NCBI GenBank assembly: GCA_029204225.1
Contig: CM055095.1
Coordinates: 76,572,489-76,636,488 of the forward strand
Direction: 5' to 3'
From: Diphasiastrum complanatum
Lineage: Eukaryota > Streptophyta > Lycopodiopsida > Lycopodiales > Lycopodiaceae
Length of the DNA: 64,000 nucleotides
The notes beneath the pieces were generated by a model. The model searched no databases. It was not told the DNA's origin and saw only the letters and a list, made by a program, of their open reading frames with translations. The number at the start of each line of letters is the position of its first letter. The stretch's first letter is position 1. This document shows positions 1 to 10,850 of this stretch, in pieces. Position numbers and translations under genes: made by a program.

Positions 1-1750
1 GACAAAGAAAAGGTGAAGACGGTAGTGGAATGGCCAATTCCTAAAACGGTGCGTGAACTTAAGTCAATTCTTAGGTTTCACCTGTGTTTTTCCATAGATC
101 TGCAGAGGAAAAACTCAAAGATTGCTGCACCTCTCAACAATATGTTGAATGGAGTGAAAAGCGCAAAGGTAGGCCAAGTCCTCCTATTTAGATGGAATGA
201 GAAATTAGATGAGAGTTCTTTGCAAACTCAAGCTTCTAATTGCCTCAGCTCAGTTTTGAGGATAGCGGATCCAGATTTGCCATTCCGTCATAACTACTGA
301 CGCGAGTGGATATGGCTATTGGAGCTGTTCTCTTACAGAAGGGTCAGCCCGTTGCCTTTGAGAGTAGAAACTAACTGATGCTTACGTCGGTACACCACTC
401 AAAAAAAAAGAGCTTTTTGTGTGATCCATGCTTTGAAATCATGGGAGGCATTACCTGTACAGGTAATAAATTTGTGGTGTAATAAGGATCATCAATCTTT
501 TAAAGTATTTTTGTAATCAGAATGATTAGCGAGGTTGTAAGGCCCAGAATGGGGCCATAACTCATGCAAGGAATTTGAATTTTGAGTGCGGTATATCAAG
601 GGCTCATCTAATCAGGTGGCTGATGCACTTAGTCGAATTGGTGAACGTGAACAACTTTCCTTCACTGAGATCAGTTGGACTTTTATCTCTCCCTTAAGAG
701 GTCTTTATGAGACACAGGACCCACATTTTCGACCAAGCGGGACTGATGGATCATGGTGATCAGTCTAGAGGGGAAGGATATAAAGGAGGGTACTGATGAC
801 TTCTCTATCCGTAATGGACTTTTGTTCGGGAAAAGAGAAGGTTTGTGGTGCCTGATCGTGGATGTGTGAAGAATAAAATTCTTTATGAATGTCATGACTC
901 ACCATGCGCAGGGACATCCCGGGCACATACATCGTACATGGGATTTGGTATGATATGAAGGATTTTTATTGGCCAAAACTCAAGCCTTTGTAGGAATCTT
1001 ATGTGGTCAAGTGTGACCAATGCCAGTTGAATAAGCTGAAACGCCATAAAGCGGGCAAGTTTGTTGCATCCATTGGAACTTATCCATGATAAGAGATGGG
1101 ATAGTATTTCCATGGATTTCGTGGTTGGGTTACCGCGGTCGAATAAAACAGCATGATGCAATTTGGATTTGTGTCGACCGTTTCTTACCAATCTGGCTAT
1201 GTTTATTCGGTAAAGACCACCGCGAAGGCCTCTCATTTAGCTCAGATATTGTAGGAGTGTCTGTTTAGGACTTTACAGAATTACCAAGTGATATTGTTAG
1301 CGATCGCGATCCGAAATTCACCGGTCACTTTTAGTCTGGCCGCATTTGCTAAACTAGAGATGACACTGAGTTTGGGTTCTTCTGATCATCCTAAGACGGA
1401 TGGACAGACAGAAAGAACAAATAGACGATGGAACAAATGCTTCGGGCATATGTTTCCAGATGACAATCTGATTGGAAAAAGTACCTTCCATTGATCGAGT
1501 TTGCCTATAATAGCAGTAAACATTCAGCTACCGGTTATAGCTCGTTTATGCTTATGTATGGTTTTGAACCTATGGTCAACCCATAGTGGTTGAGACTTGG
1601 ACGATCAAGTTTCAAAAAGTAGTGGATTTCCTTCACGATATGCAGGAAATGCTACAGATTGCACGTGAAAATGTTCAGAGTGCCCAGGATAGGGATAGAC
1701 ATTATGCGAATCTGAAAAGATCACCGAGAGACTTCCAAGTGGAGATTGGG
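1..1750 (+). mobile_element. Ty3/gypsy pol remnant (RT end, RNase H, integrase), 5' truncated
   Basis: The three forward frames together read as the C-terminal half of a gypsy polyprotein. The RT thumb/connection lies at about 13-120. An RNase H start with a TTDASGY-like motif lies near 288-345. A degraded zinc-binding integrase N-terminus follows near 885-1075, with H-D-S-P and C-D-Q-C type spacing. The integrase core runs from about 1090 to 1585 and includes a SDRDPKFT-like block and a DGQTERTNR block. The reading jumps frame at least six times and has in-frame stops, so it cannot encode a working protein. No 5' LTR is in the window. At about 1750 the integrase C-terminal sequence passes directly into the gypsy-C LTR, with no PPT visible. 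Family-level assignment is firm; lineage is not. Confidence 0.85.
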
Positions 1751-2851
1751 TATAGACCGAGGGAGGTCTCTGAGAAGACGAGACTAATGAAGACTGAGAG
1801 CGAGAAATACTAGCTAGGAAAGACATGCAAGAACTGTGTAAGCCTCATGGTGAATCCCGGAAGATGGAATGAACCATGTAGGAACTTGTATTTCTAGGCA
1901 AATGTAATAAATGCAAGTAGACCCCTCTTAAAGAAAGTAAGATGAGCCACCTTATGATGGTGACCTCTAGTGGAGAGCATTATTCCACTTGTAATTTGTG
2001 AAATGTGGAAATTCCACTAGGATGCCACCTAAGGAGCTCTCTTGCTTATTTAAGAGACTCCCTCTTTGTGAAGAGGATCTTTTTGTGAATTGTATCCACT
2101 CCATGATGAAATGAGAAGAGCCTTCACGAGTTTGGTGCAACCCCTTTGAGCTCCTGATCATGCTTGTTTCTTGAGTGATGCATTTATGATCTTACCCTTC
2201 CCTCATTTTGTGTGTGGTTGTGGACTGCAGAGTGGATTAGACTTGCTGCTTTCAAAGTGGATTAGATTTCATGTTTTCTTGTGGATTAATGTAGAAACCA
2301 GCATTCAAGCAAACTAAATAGGCTGGATCTGTGGTGTGATTCTTGCATATCTCTGTACAATCCAGTTCTTGATGTTCTTGGGATGTCCAAGGATCAAAAG
2401 GCTGGCTAGTTTCTTGATTCTTGGACTTCTAACATGCTGTAGATTAGTTTTGTTTCTTGTTTTTGTCAAGTTATGCAAGGTAGCTCAGTGTTAATGTAGT
2501 GTAGGCTCTGATTTCAGTCCGTTTTTAGTGTAGGTAGCTGTAGAAATCCATCAAACGTTCATTGGTTTGCATGCTGATCTATCTGTGAATGAGCGTTCTA
2601 GGCTTGCATCTTTATGTAGAATGTAAGTGCGTTCAAGAGTGACGACCCTGAGTAGTCCTCTGACAGGCAGGACAAAGAAACATACTAAAACGACACTCTG
2701 TCCCTTTTGTCTAGGTTGGCATTGTGAAATCAAGAAGACATCTAATGAATGCCTTTAAGCCTGGTAATAGGCAAAAACGATTCTAAAGAAGTAGCAAGGA
2801 AAGAGAAACAGTAGTAAACAGATCCTCTGGAGCAGAGTCTTCTGTAAACAC
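1751..2851 (+). repeat. Gypsy-C LTR, sense orientation, 5' end missing
   Basis: This stretch matches, as reverse complement, the two LTR-like blocks at 17759-18898 and 22175-23304. The shared text runs from a TAGACCGAGG block near 1754 to a GTAAACA end near 2851. Relative to the minus-strand copies, about 70 bases are missing at the 5' end, where the LTR is fused to integrase sequence. Divergence from the other two copies is clearly higher toward the 3' end, which suggests an old insertion. Confidence 0.7.
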
Positions 2852-2959
2852 GACTTCAAAGTCTCTTAAGTCATCAAAGTCCGAAGTCCGACTTTGACTT
2901 CTCTCATGTATATTCACCAACTTACTCCATTCAACTCCATCGACTTTGACTTCTTCACA

Positions 2960-2971
2960 TGGTATCAGAGC
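2960..2971 (+). other. Primer-binding site, initiator tRNA-Met type
   Basis: TGGTATCAGAGC follows directly after an LTR end (…TTCTTCACA). This 12-mer is the usual minus-strand primer site of plant copia elements and is complementary to the 3' end of initiator tRNA-Met. Confidence 0.85.
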
Positions 2972-3245
2972 AGGCAGTTCAGTAATCTACATTTCTACTG
3001 CGGATTATCAATCTTGTTTCTATCAAGATATCATTCTAGCAAGCATGCAGCCAACAATATTCCACTCAAACCAGAAAGTGATGCATCCATCATCACCAAA
3101 TGGAGATTGAGAGATGGCAAGGCATTTGCCATGATCACTCTCAATATCAAGGATACCCAAATCAGCCATATACGTGCAATAGCACAAGCCTCACATGGCT
3201 TGATCTACTTGAAAAGTGTCATTGGCAACCCAATAGCCTTCTTGG

Positions 3246-3653
3246 ATGTCAAAAAGGCAAGCTACTATCTCATTGTCATCTAGTGCGGCCAAGTACAAAG
3301 CACTTACATCTTGTGCAAAGGAGATGTTATGGATCAAGAGGATGGTAAGTGATTTTTACTTGATGGATTTTTCAGAGATTCCAATCATCTTTTGTGACAA
3401 CATGTCAGCCCTGGCAAACAATCATATTTTTCATGCTAGGAGCAAGCATATTGAGGTGGCATATGACTTTGTGAGGAAACAAGTCATGCATGCAAAGGAA
3501 GCGGTCTCATCAAGGGAGTGTGTGGCTGATATCTTCACTAAAGCATTGGGAAAAGACTTGTTTACAAAGCATAGGACTTCACTTGGAGCTTTCTCAAAGT
3601 CTATGCATAACCTTCGGGCTAGACCATGTAGAAATCTTCTATTTGAATTTTAA
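3246..3653 (+). pseudogene. Copia RNase H C-terminal fragment
   Basis: This is an open frame of 135 codons. It begins with a KRQATISLSSSAAKYKAL-like block, the 3' part of copia RNase H. It continues with FCDNMSALA, ARSKHIEVAYDFVR and a VADIFTKALG end. The catalytic DASW region upstream is missing, so the fragment is inactive. In front of it the gag start is joined by deletion. Confidence 0.8.
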
Positions 3654-3952
3654 TTCCACTTTAATCATTCGATCTAGTTGCCACTGTATCTATTACTAGC
3701 TACCTCTTTCAAGTGTCCATGACAAAGTCTTAGACATGGGTATTTACTCGAGAACTCGCTATAGTTGAAGAACCTGTAGAAATACATGCAAATTCGAGAC
3801 AAGATTCGCAACAATCAACTGAATAAGTCATAGAGTCAACACCTTCGACAAATTGATCTCTAGCCGACAATCCTTCAATAGTTGACAGTCCCTCAACTAG
3901 ACAATTCGGGCTCAATGGATGACTATTCACAATTCGAACCTAACTGTTGGAG

Positions 3953-4105
3953 GATTTGCAGATATCGAGGCAACCCTTAATAGATTATTCATTTATTAGT
4001 AGTTACTAAGTGAGAGGAATTTGGCACCTTGCGTGTGCAAGTCCAACCCAATGATTACATAGTTATTTGGTTAATTAGAAGTTAATAAAAGGAGTTTAGG
4101 CCAAA
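3953..4105 (+). repeat. Gypsy-A LTR, 5' (U3) portion only
   Basis: It starts TGTTGGAGG and is homologous, in opposite orientation, to the right ends of the LTRs at 40203-40794 and 50869-51637. Homology stops near 4105, so the rest of the LTR (about 600 bases) is deleted. The following sequence looks like the leader of the same family. Confidence 0.7.
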
Positions 4106-4981
4106 ATGCGAGAATGAAATTAAAATAAGAAAAATACTAAAAACCATCATTCGTCTGTTCCAGTGTATATAGATATGACTCAGAGCTACTTATAGCTAGG
4201 TCGGTGAAGGTTAAAACCAAAAATAGAAGACCAAGTGAATGTTCCACTAGTTCCTTTTGTTGAAAGTTTTACACCTTTCTGCAAAAATATTAGTTCTCTG
4301 AGAGGAATCTTTGCTAGTGTCATCAATCAGTCCATCATACTATTTTTGGTGATTAGTAAACTAGGCAAACATAAAGTCAAGGTTATTTGTCATTTTGATC
4401 TATTTTTGTCAAAAGACTCTCATTTTTTAACAAAATAATAATATCTCTCTTCAACCTTTGCCAGAACCTTCGCCAACATTTCTGAGATTTCCAAATAGTA
4501 ATCCATCAATTTTGAGTTCGGAGAAGGCTAGTTCCATTTATATTGCTTAGAAAATCCATTTTTGCCCTCACCAAACTGCAAAAATCTCAATTTTCATCAA
4601 AAGAACCTTCGCAAATTCTACCATAGTTGCATCTCTGTCAAATTTGCCTCTATCAGATGGGAAAAGGTTAGTTTTTTTTAAAGTAATTTTTTTTACTCAG
4701 AGTTGTAGTGAAGAACCCTCACCGAGTTAACCTTCACCCAGGAAACTGATTTGATACTTGTTTCTGAGAAAATTTCATTTTAGAGTGTCGATTGCTCTAT
4801 TGGGATCGCTTTCCAAATTTAGATTCTGATTATCATCAAGTGATCAAATTTTTATAGATCAGATCAAAAGATAGGATTTAATTGAAAAATCTAGATCTCA
4901 TTTGTGAAAAATCTAGATCCAATCTCATCTGCATATCTATAGTTTACTCATTTTCAATTTTTTCTGATGTAATTCTTAAAA
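4106..4981 (+). mobile_element. Gypsy-A untranslated leader with repeated AACCTTCGCC-type motifs
   Basis: This is AT-rich, non-coding sequence before gag. It contains many short variants of AACCTTCGCC and its complement GGCGAAGGTT, for example near 4200, 4452, 4464, 4601 and 4731. The equivalent leader of the minus-strand gypsy-A copy (49695-50868) shares this property, which supports the family assignment. Confidence 0.6.
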
Positions 4982-5770
4982 ATGGCAAACTCGAATACAA
5001 AACCTGACTTTCAAGAACCTCAACCAGGTCCTATCATTAGACGAACTCCTCGTTTAGAGTTGTCTGGGTCTAAGGGATTATCAGATCTAGTTAGATTCAT
5101 CAAAATCTTTACTGAATCTTGTGAAGTCTATGGTGAAGTTAATCCAGAAGACAAACTTAAACTCTTCCCTATGTCTTTAATTAGTGCTACTCAAGATTGG
5201 TTTTACAATCAAGACTTGACAGAACGTAAGTAGTTAAAGCTGGATTGATTACGAGTTTTAAGCCAGAAAAGTCATGGAAGATCCTTTCATGTTATTAAGT
5301 AAAATCAAAATGGGAAAGAAAGAGATGGTGCATGATTACATTGAACGTATCAAGCATCTTCGATCAGAATGTGAACTTGATCTTTTAAATGACAAGGCTT
5401 TGCTTATGTGATTTTTGGCCGGATTGTCAAAACGAATCAGACGTGAGCTCAAACGTTGTGAATAATACATGACATTGCAGCAAGTAATGGATGAAGCTAT
5501 TCGCGAAGAAGATGAAAATTCAGATGATGAGCCACATGTTGTCATGTTGTCGCATATCGTAAGACAAATGATCACAACTTTAACTACAATTGCATCAACT
5601 AATATCACCACAACTTCAACTCCAATTGCATCAACTAATATCAATGCGACAATCGAATTGATGATGGACAAGTTTTGAAAATTTTGGCCATATGTAGTAG
5701 TTGCAGGTGGATAAGATGCAAGCACAATTTGATGTGAAGCTGAAAGCCTTGGAAGAACGTCTTGCTTAAT
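4982..5770 (+). pseudogene. Gypsy-A gag, N-terminal and central part
   Basis: The start codon at 4982 opens an 83-codon frame with the retrotransposon gag signature (LFPMSLISATQDWFYN). Homology to the gag at 48726-49694 continues in other frames to about 5767, through blocks for the DPFMLLSKIKMGK and coiled-coil (QFDVKLKALEE) regions. There is an in-frame TAG near 5231 and several later stops. Capsid-type gag protein would form the particle; this copy cannot. The gag is interrupted near 5770-5815 by foreign copia sequence and resumes around 8976 at its second zinc knuckle. Confidence 0.8.
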
Positions 5771-5814
5771 GGAATCTCTTTTAGAGTTGATAACTAGATA
5801 CGAATTGTTTCGCT

Positions 5815-7953
5815 TTGATACCGAAGATTGGTCTCAGCTTTCCAAAGTTACCTTTTAGCATCAATAAGATTGGTGGATCTTATGCAAAGTCTAACAAGCT
5901 TCCTTATGCTAGATCTAGGTCAAGATCTAATATGCTTCTTGGAGATGTTCATCTTTGTGCTAACTTGGCTAGTCTCGAGGATAATGATGGTGTTTCAATG
6001 GTTCTTCATGGCAAGTGCAAGCATGCAAAAGGTAAGGAAAAAGCTAACTTCATCAATGGAGGTGAAGGTTCTTCCTTGGAAAAGATTGTTGTTAATGATT
6101 TCTTTGATCATATGGAAAAGGATGTTGCTAGGTGCATGCATGAAGGAGGTGGTTCTTCTACATTCTTTTGTTATGATTCCAAGAAAGTCATTTTTCCAGC
6201 AAGTGGAGTCACATGTCTTCATAAAGAGAGTAGATCAAATGGTTCTATCAAGAGACTTAGTGAGGGAGATAGTCACAAGTCAAGAAGAAGAGAAGTATGT
6301 GAAGAGTTCAAAGTAGGATGTACTTTGAATGATGTCATTGTGAATGATAGTGAGGAAGAATCATTATCATGTGAGTCATTACCTAAAACATTGAGTAGAA
6401 GTTCTTGTTTGAAAAAAGAGAGTACTTCAATCATCCTTATGTTGAAGGTACTAATCATATTTTTCATGGCTTCTAATGTTTTTGAGGTTTCTACTTCTTA
6501 TGATGCAATCATTAAGAGGGAGCCTTATGAAGGAAAGAGCAATGGAAGATTGGTTCTTGGGAAGATCCAAGGCATGGATCTCACATCTCTTCATCAACTC
6601 AAAAGATTCTATGATTATGAATTGATCACTCATGATCAAGATAACAAAAGGTTGGTTGGAGAAGACTACATGGAACAAATCGAGAGGCAATTTCTTCAAG
6701 ACAAGGGAGATCTCATTGGTGAGCTTATTGAGGTTTTGTAGGAACTCAAGAGGGCTGGATTTCTTAGGCTTGATACTCATCTTCACCTACTCTACTTCAT
6801 GTTGGATGGAAAGTTTGGAATTTATCTTTTGATTTATGATGGTGACATTGGCGACATTGTTTTCACTAACCTTTGTGGAAATTCGAGATCAAGCATTGAT
6901 GAGATCTTGTTGGATCTAGATCATATGTTTGAGAGGGAGTATTTTCAGAGGTTCTGGTCTAAATATATTCATATCTTTGATATCTTTGATTATCAAGAGA
7001 AAGGTAAGCAAGTGGAAGCGACACACTTTGCTTTATTCACATGTTTTGAAGAATTTTCTTGTGTAGATGATGCTATGCAAGTGGATATCGGTTCTCATGT
7101 TTTTCATAATGGAAAAGCAAGTAATGGATCTGGAAAAAAACGTTTGTTCAATGACTTTGATGGTCAAGAGGAAGACCAAGAGGTTGGTCTCAAAGGGCTT
7201 CAACAACACAAAAGGAAAGGTGGCAATTTGGAGCTAGTCAAGAGCATCAAAGGAAGGGTATTTGGAAAAGATGTTTTGGGTCTATTTTTGAAGCTTATTT
7301 AAGACTCAAGTAAGGTCAAAGGAGTAGCAAGGAAGTTTTGTTCAAGTTTACTTTACTTGTTCTATCTCATGTTTGAGCTATTTCATGTGGATGTGTGCAA
7401 ATTGTCAAGATATGGACAAACTAGCTACATTGTCTTGCAATATCTTATTGTTGGAGTTGTACTAGCATTCTTGGCTGGTTTTTTTGATGGAAATGAAGCT
7501 ATTAGAGGTTCATTATGTCACTCATTCATGGCCAAGTCATCAAGTGTTGATGATATCTTGTGGCAAGATGGAGATGGAGGCTCATTCATGGAGTTTTATG
7601 ATGGAGACATATCAAGAAAGGACAAAGTTGGAGGAGACAAGCAAGCAAATGGTCATCACTCACATTTATTGTTTGGTTGTTGTAATTTTCCAAAGAGTTC
7701 AAAGTTTGAAACATGGAGGAATCATTTCATACACATTCTATTTAGTTCTTTATGTTCTAGTTATATCTTGATGTGTAAAATTGATGTAAGAAATAGTGAA
7801 GCATCCAATTTGGACACTATTCTCTATATCAATTATGAAAGATACTTTAGAACCGTAGAAAGAAGGTCTATACTTAGGATGGAGATCATTCTAAAGTTGG
7901 ATCAACATTCTATTGTCAAAACTAAGCCAAAACTAGTTGAAGAGGGAGTGTGA
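5815..7953 (+). pseudogene. Unrecognised long reading frame of copia-A (copy 1), two in-frame stops
   Basis: One forward frame runs from 5815 to 7953 (about 713 codons) and is broken only by TAG at 6739-6741 and TAA at 7300-7302. It ends at the 3' LTR of copia-A. I recognise no domain: there is no integrase HHCC or DDE motif and no YVDD or RNase H motif. Visible features are a basic, Ser/Arg-rich start (residues about 25-40), acidic Ser/Glu-rich patches (residues about 180-190) and three hydrophobic stretches that could be membrane segments (around 6436-6490, 7330-7490 and 7725-7780). Copy 2 at 30257-32087 is clearly homologous and follows a gag-protease region. It could be an envelope-like ORF, a captured host sequence or decayed spacer; the sequence does not decide. 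Confidence 0.5.
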
Positions 7954-8603
7954 GAGATTTCAACTAGTTTAGTCTAGTTTAGTCACATTTTGGTAAATTG
8001 TCAATAAGAGGCCAAAACTCATTTTAGACTTAAAAGATAAACTTTTTGAAGTTATATTAGTTTAAAATACATTCAATAAACACTTTTGGAAAGTGTGGGA
8101 AAGTTGGTAGTCGAGTTTGAGAGAGATTCAAATTTGAACTTTGGGTACATTGAATCTAGACCCAAAAATAGTAGGGTTTACATTTTGGAGGGAAAGCCAA
8201 GTGGTCTAATAGGGTTTGGAAACTCTATAAAAGGATGTAACTCGTGGAGAGACACATCTTCTCTCTTCTATCTCTCATTTCATCATTATACATGGTTCTC
8301 TTTGGGTTCTACTACTCATTGGTGCACTATCTTGGTGTTAACTTGCAATTCTATGTGTAGAATGATTATTTATTGCTATTTTCGGTTCCACACGTGTGAA
8401 ATACAGTAGGGTACTGTAATTGTATGGACAACAAACATATTTTATGTTCTGGTTCATGTTTGATCAATATCTCTTAGAGTTTGCATCTCATTTTGTATGT
8501 AGATGCTGATTTTTCTACATTGGCAGAATTGTTGGTCTGCTCCTTATTGTAACCAAAGATTTGGGACATGGATTGGATCTTGAATGATCTGAAATCCTTC
8601 ACA
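7950..8603 (+). repeat. Copia-A 3' LTR (copy 1)
   Basis: A purine-rich tract (GAAGAGGGAG, 7939-7948) directly precedes TGTGAGAGATTTCAACTAG. The LTR ends …CCTTCACA at 8603. It matches the 5' LTR at 27798-28489 and the fragments at 19429-19803 and 51860-52280. A TATA box lies at 8226-8233 and a CACGTG box at 8391-8396. Downstream of the TATA box a short CT-rich stretch (about 8255-8275) occupies the place where the other copies carry long TC microsatellites. Confidence 0.85.
8226..8233 (+). promoter_or_regulatory. TATA box of copia-A LTR
   Basis: TATAAAAG stands in the context CTATAAAAGGATGTAA, which recurs in the homologous LTR near 28014. It would set the U3/R boundary some 25-35 bases downstream. 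Confidence 0.65.
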
Positions 8604-8968
8604 TGCTTCACTTTCCATCTACAACCCGCCGTAAACCCTGAACTCTCAGAAGACTGTTCTTCTCCCGAAGCTCTCTTCAATGGCGACACTATACTGTGTA
8701 CACTAGCTCTGATACCAACTTAGAATTTGCTTCGAACAGGAACACAGATCATGCTACACATTAACATAGACAGAAAACACTCTCCACACCAAACTCTCAT
8801 AGCAGCTGTATTTCTCAAAATGAAATTACACTGTACATCTAGTTCTTCACTCAGGCAACCCATGCATGACCCAGGTTGCCGTTGGCGGGACGCGTGTCAA
8901 GTGGACTTGCCTCGTGGCGAGGCCAACCGATCCTTATCGACTGATAGGACCCACAATACAATAGCACA
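8604..8968 (-). mobile_element. Copia-type 5' end, minus strand: LTR, PBS and gag start
   Basis: Read on the minus strand, an LTR of about 250 bases starts TGTGCTATTG at 8968 and ends near 8719. It is followed by a primer-binding site (complement GCTCTGATACCA at 8706-8717) and a short gag-like start with ATG at 8687-8689. The body ends abruptly at the copia-A LTR end at 8603. This is a 5' fragment of a second copia element lying head-on against copia-A inside gypsy-A gag. Confidence 0.6.
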
Positions 8969-8975
8969 ATGAATC

Positions 8976-10095
8976 TACTTTAATTCTAACTTGCCCAACT
9001 ATGAAAAGACAAATGATCGATATTCATTGTCATTTGTACAACTCAAATGGACACGAAACTACTTTTTGCTCATTATTCAACAAAAACATCACAAATATGG
9101 GTTCCAGAAAGGTCCAAGATGAAAAAACACCAGATGGTAAGGTTCATGGCCTAGGATTCCCAAAGTCGTTAGCTTTATCTGCTCCACCAAGACAACAAGC
9201 AACTCATGCAAACATGATGGAGCCAGAAGCTTCAACGAGCCAAGACCAGTGGAATTATGTTTTAGAAAAAGAAACTAGACCGGATCATTTCAAAAGCTAT
9301 ACTTTGGATGATGTCGTGATTATGCTACAAAAAGCTCATCGTGAACCCGAGGACAAAGCCCCAAAAATGCATCCAAACATTATATATCTTATTAAGAAGG
9401 AGTTGCAAAGATTACTGGAAGATGATTTCATTTATGAGATCAAGCATACCGAATGGGTTTCACCAATTGTTGTCGTACCAAAGAAAAATGTCAAGATGCA
9501 AATGTGTGTGAACTAAGGCATTGAATAAAGTTATGGAGAGGATCATTTTCCACTACCTTTCACATAAAGCATTTTGGATCGCCTTGTTGGTGCTGAAGCT
9601 TACAATTTTTTGGATGGATTCAGTAGATACAATCAAGTCAAAATTCCACATGCTAACCAACATAAAACAACCTTTGCAACAACATGGGAGACCTATGCCT
9701 ACAAAGATATGCCAGTTGGACTTTGCATTGGAAACAGAACATCTTGAACACTTGGAAAAAGTGCCTGAACATTGTCGTCAATATCAAATTTTCTTGAATC
9801 TAGAGAAATGCCAGATTTGGATTACTCATGGAATTGTTCTTGGAGATGTTATCTAATGGCATGGTATTGTTACGGATTATTCTAAAATCAAAATTATTGT
9901 GCAAATACCTCCACTAGGAACAATCAAAGGAGTCTACATTTTCATGGGCCATGCAAACTATCATCGAATATTCATCCTATTCTTTGCTGATTTAGCAAGG
10001 CCTATATATTGGTTGACTATTGTACCAATTTGGACAGTTGAGACATTGGAATCATTTGAAAAATTAAAAAAAGCCTTAGCTTCTACTTGTTGCCA
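8976..10095 (+). pseudogene. Gypsy-A gag zinc knuckle and reverse transcriptase remnant
   Basis: From about 8976 the sequence resumes gypsy-A gag at a knuckle-like block (CHLYNSNGHETTFC, one Cys replaced by Tyr). This corresponds to CHLCNSPDHETVFC in the minus-strand copy. RT blocks follow: TEWVSPIVVVPKKN near 9447-9488 and, in shifted frames, FLDGFSRYNQVK, TWETYAYKDMPVG, and the ILGD and GHANYHR connection near 9830-9965. Protease is missing between knuckle and RT. Several frameshifts and stops make it non-functional. The gypsy text ends near 10095, where copia RT begins. Confidence 0.75.
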
Positions 10096-10850
10096 ATTGT
10101 AGGAATAGAAGACCTCAAAGTACATCAGATGGATGTACAGACTACATTTTTGAATGGTTTCATTCACGAAGATATCTACATGCAGCAACTTGAAGGTTAC
10201 ATTGTCGAAGGCCTTGAAGATCGAGTCTATAAGATTCATAAAGCTCTTTACGGGCTCAAGTAGACACCTAGAGCCTGGTTCGAACGAATCAACGACAATC
10301 TGCTGCAGATCAACTTCAATGAATGCTGCTGATTTGAATGTCTATATCTAACATGATGGCTCTAGTTACATAATTATTGCACTCTATGTAGATGATTGTC
10401 TGCTTTTAAGCAACTCTAACTCTATGTTAGAAACCACTAAGTCAAATCTTTCTAAGGGATTCGACATGACAGATACCAGTTTACTATATACTTGGAATTC
10501 AAAACTTTTGTGATCGAACCAAAAGGCATTCCTTCTAAGCCAACATAGGTATACAAAACATAATGGAGAAATTCAAAATGATTAAATAAAATCCAATTGA
10601 TTCGCCAATGGATCCAGGACTTAAACTCAGTAGAGATGTATGTTCTTTGACACCTGTTGAGATTTTCGACATGAAAAATTATCCATACCACTCACTTATC
10701 AGCTCATTGATGTATGCGATGATGTGCACCAAACCTGATTTGGCATAGTTAGCACACTTTTTCAATTCACATCGAATTCAGGAATCCAACATTGGAAAGT
10801 GCTCAAAAGAGTGATGAAATACAATAAAATAACAAAGAACCAAGGGGAGA
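10096..10850 (+). pseudogene. Copia reverse transcriptase fragment
   Basis: Homology to copia RT begins at LKVHQMDVQTTFLNG (about 10114). It continues through EDIYMQQLEG and ALYGLKQTPRAWFERI to LYVDDCLLL near 10382-10408, then in broken frames to the RNase H boundary near 10850. Stops interrupt it at 10261 and later. No LTR, PBS or PPT is seen next to it. It is joined directly to gypsy-A RT on its left. Confidence 0.75.

Larger units (their letters stand above)
2852..3660 (+). mobile_element. Copia deletion derivative: LTR end, PBS, gag start fused to RNase H end
   Basis: A short LTR end (to 2959, finishing TTCTTCACA) is followed at once by a primer-binding site. Next comes a gag N-terminal segment (about 3040-3240; motif WRLRDGKAFAMITLNI, typical of copia gag). 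At about 3245-3290 the reading changes to the C-terminal part of copia RNase H (about 3290-3600), with the FCDNMSA and ARSKHIEV blocks. Protease, integrase and RT are absent, so an internal deletion of several kb is implied. No 3' LTR was recognised after 3660. The 290 bases to 3952 hold nothing I can name. Confidence 0.75.
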
